Origin: LH-M37 sp965602855
GTDB lineage: Bacteria > Pseudomonadota > Gammaproteobacteria > SZUA-229
Assembly: GCA_965602855.1 (NCBI GenBank)
Contig: CBFCZV010000013.1
Coordinates: 1-64,000 of the forward strand
Length of the DNA stretch: 64,000 nt
Direction of reading: 5' to 3'
Shown here: in pieces, positions 63,814-64,000 of the stretch
Position numbering within the stretch: the first letter of the stretch is position 1
Layout of the letters: the number at the start of each line of letters is the position of its first letter
Notes under the pieces: model-generated
Database searches by the model: none
The model's input: the letters and a program-made list of their open reading frames with translations, nothing else
Told to the model about the DNA's origin: nothing
Position numbers and translations under genes: made by a program

Positions 63814-64000
63814 TCAGCTAAAGCTCACAAGCTCTGGTTCTGTTTTATCGCTTATGCGTAAATAACTGCCCTTGTTGTGCCAGTCGCCCAATACGATACG
63901 TTTGGCAGGGCGGTTATTTATTTCGAGTTCATGGATAGCCTGGCGATGTGTGTGACCATGAATTAAAAGGTTGACCGAATGTTTTTGCATGCTTGCAATC
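63814..64000 (-). CDS. lpxH: UDP-2,3-diacylglucosamine hydrolase LpxH, C-terminal part (partial)
   Basis: The minus-strand frame entering from the window edge reads ...LLIHGHTHRQAIHELEI..RIVLGDWHNKGSYLRI and ends at a TGA at 63816-63814. GHTHR is the terminal metal-binding motif of this calcineurin-like phosphoesterase, and RIVLGDW is a LpxH marker. The enzyme removes UMP from UDP-diacylglucosamine in lipid A synthesis. About 62 residues are visible. Confidence 0.9.
   Translation of the reverse strand, partial: IASMQKHSVNLLIHGHTHRQAIHELEINNRPAKRIVLGDWHNKGSYLRISDKTEPELVSFS

Overview
The window is a stretch of a gammaproteobacterial chromosome of moderate GC content. The evidence is the gene order isc cluster - iscX - rlmN - pilF - rodZ - hisS - yfgM - bamB - der, the order gyrA - serC - serA - pheA - hisC - tyrA - aroA - cmk - rpsA - ihfB - lapB - pyrF, and sdhCDAB followed by sdhE and a ygfX-like gene, all typical of Gammaproteobacteria outside the Enterobacterales. 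The genus cannot be fixed from the sequence. I found no tRNA, rRNA, CRISPR array, insertion sequence or phage gene.

Layout. 1-7596: tail of a DUF2797 gene, cysE, then the iron-sulfur assembly operon iscR, two cysteine desulfurases in tandem, iscU, iscA, hscB, hscA, fdx, headed by two adjacent IscR-type operators. 7602-15927: an accessory block placed between fdx and iscX, which are neighbours in many relatives. It holds an ArsR-rhodanese regulator with a small partner gene on the minus strand and, divergently, a six-gene plus-strand operon: di-iron membrane hydroxylase, TVP38-rhodanese fusion, polyferredoxin/GltD-like fusion, diheme cytochrome, octaheme HAO-like cytochrome and a pentaheme cytochrome that looks like the octaheme protein without its hemes 3-5. 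16012-23786: iscX and the rlmN-to-der housekeeping run (ndk and ispG, often found here, are absent). 23921-34449: porin, Sel1-repeat protein, PBP1b, TPR lipoprotein, DinG-type helicase, tsaB, prfB with its programmed frameshift, lysS.

34450-40249 is less ordered: a DsbA/DsbB-like pair, a 640-base gene-poor stretch rich in perfect hairpins, a LicC-like nucleotidyltransferase with a CDP-alcohol phosphatidyltransferase, a DUF938 protein, a PilZ protein, ygfZ and several dispersed palindromic repeats. 40418-46484: succinate dehydrogenase with its flavinylation factor and small companions, an LPS-kinase-like protein, a PEMT/ICMT-like methyltransferase and a DUF1249 protein. 46629-60811: gyrA and the serine/aromatic/nucleotide/ribosomal superoperon. 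The end has a ComEA-like protein, a large membrane-anchored protein with tandem repeats and a formylglycine-generating-enzyme-like domain, and the 3' end of lpxH on the minus strand.

The most interesting parts are the operon at 8771-15927, which may link cytoplasmic NAD(P)H to a periplasmic HAO-like octaheme enzyme under a sulfur-linked ArsR-rhodanese regulator; two genes (cysE and the LicC-like gene) that lack any ATG/GTG/TTG at the place where homology and a strong ribosome binding site put the start; and the hairpin-rich leader at about 36000-36240.
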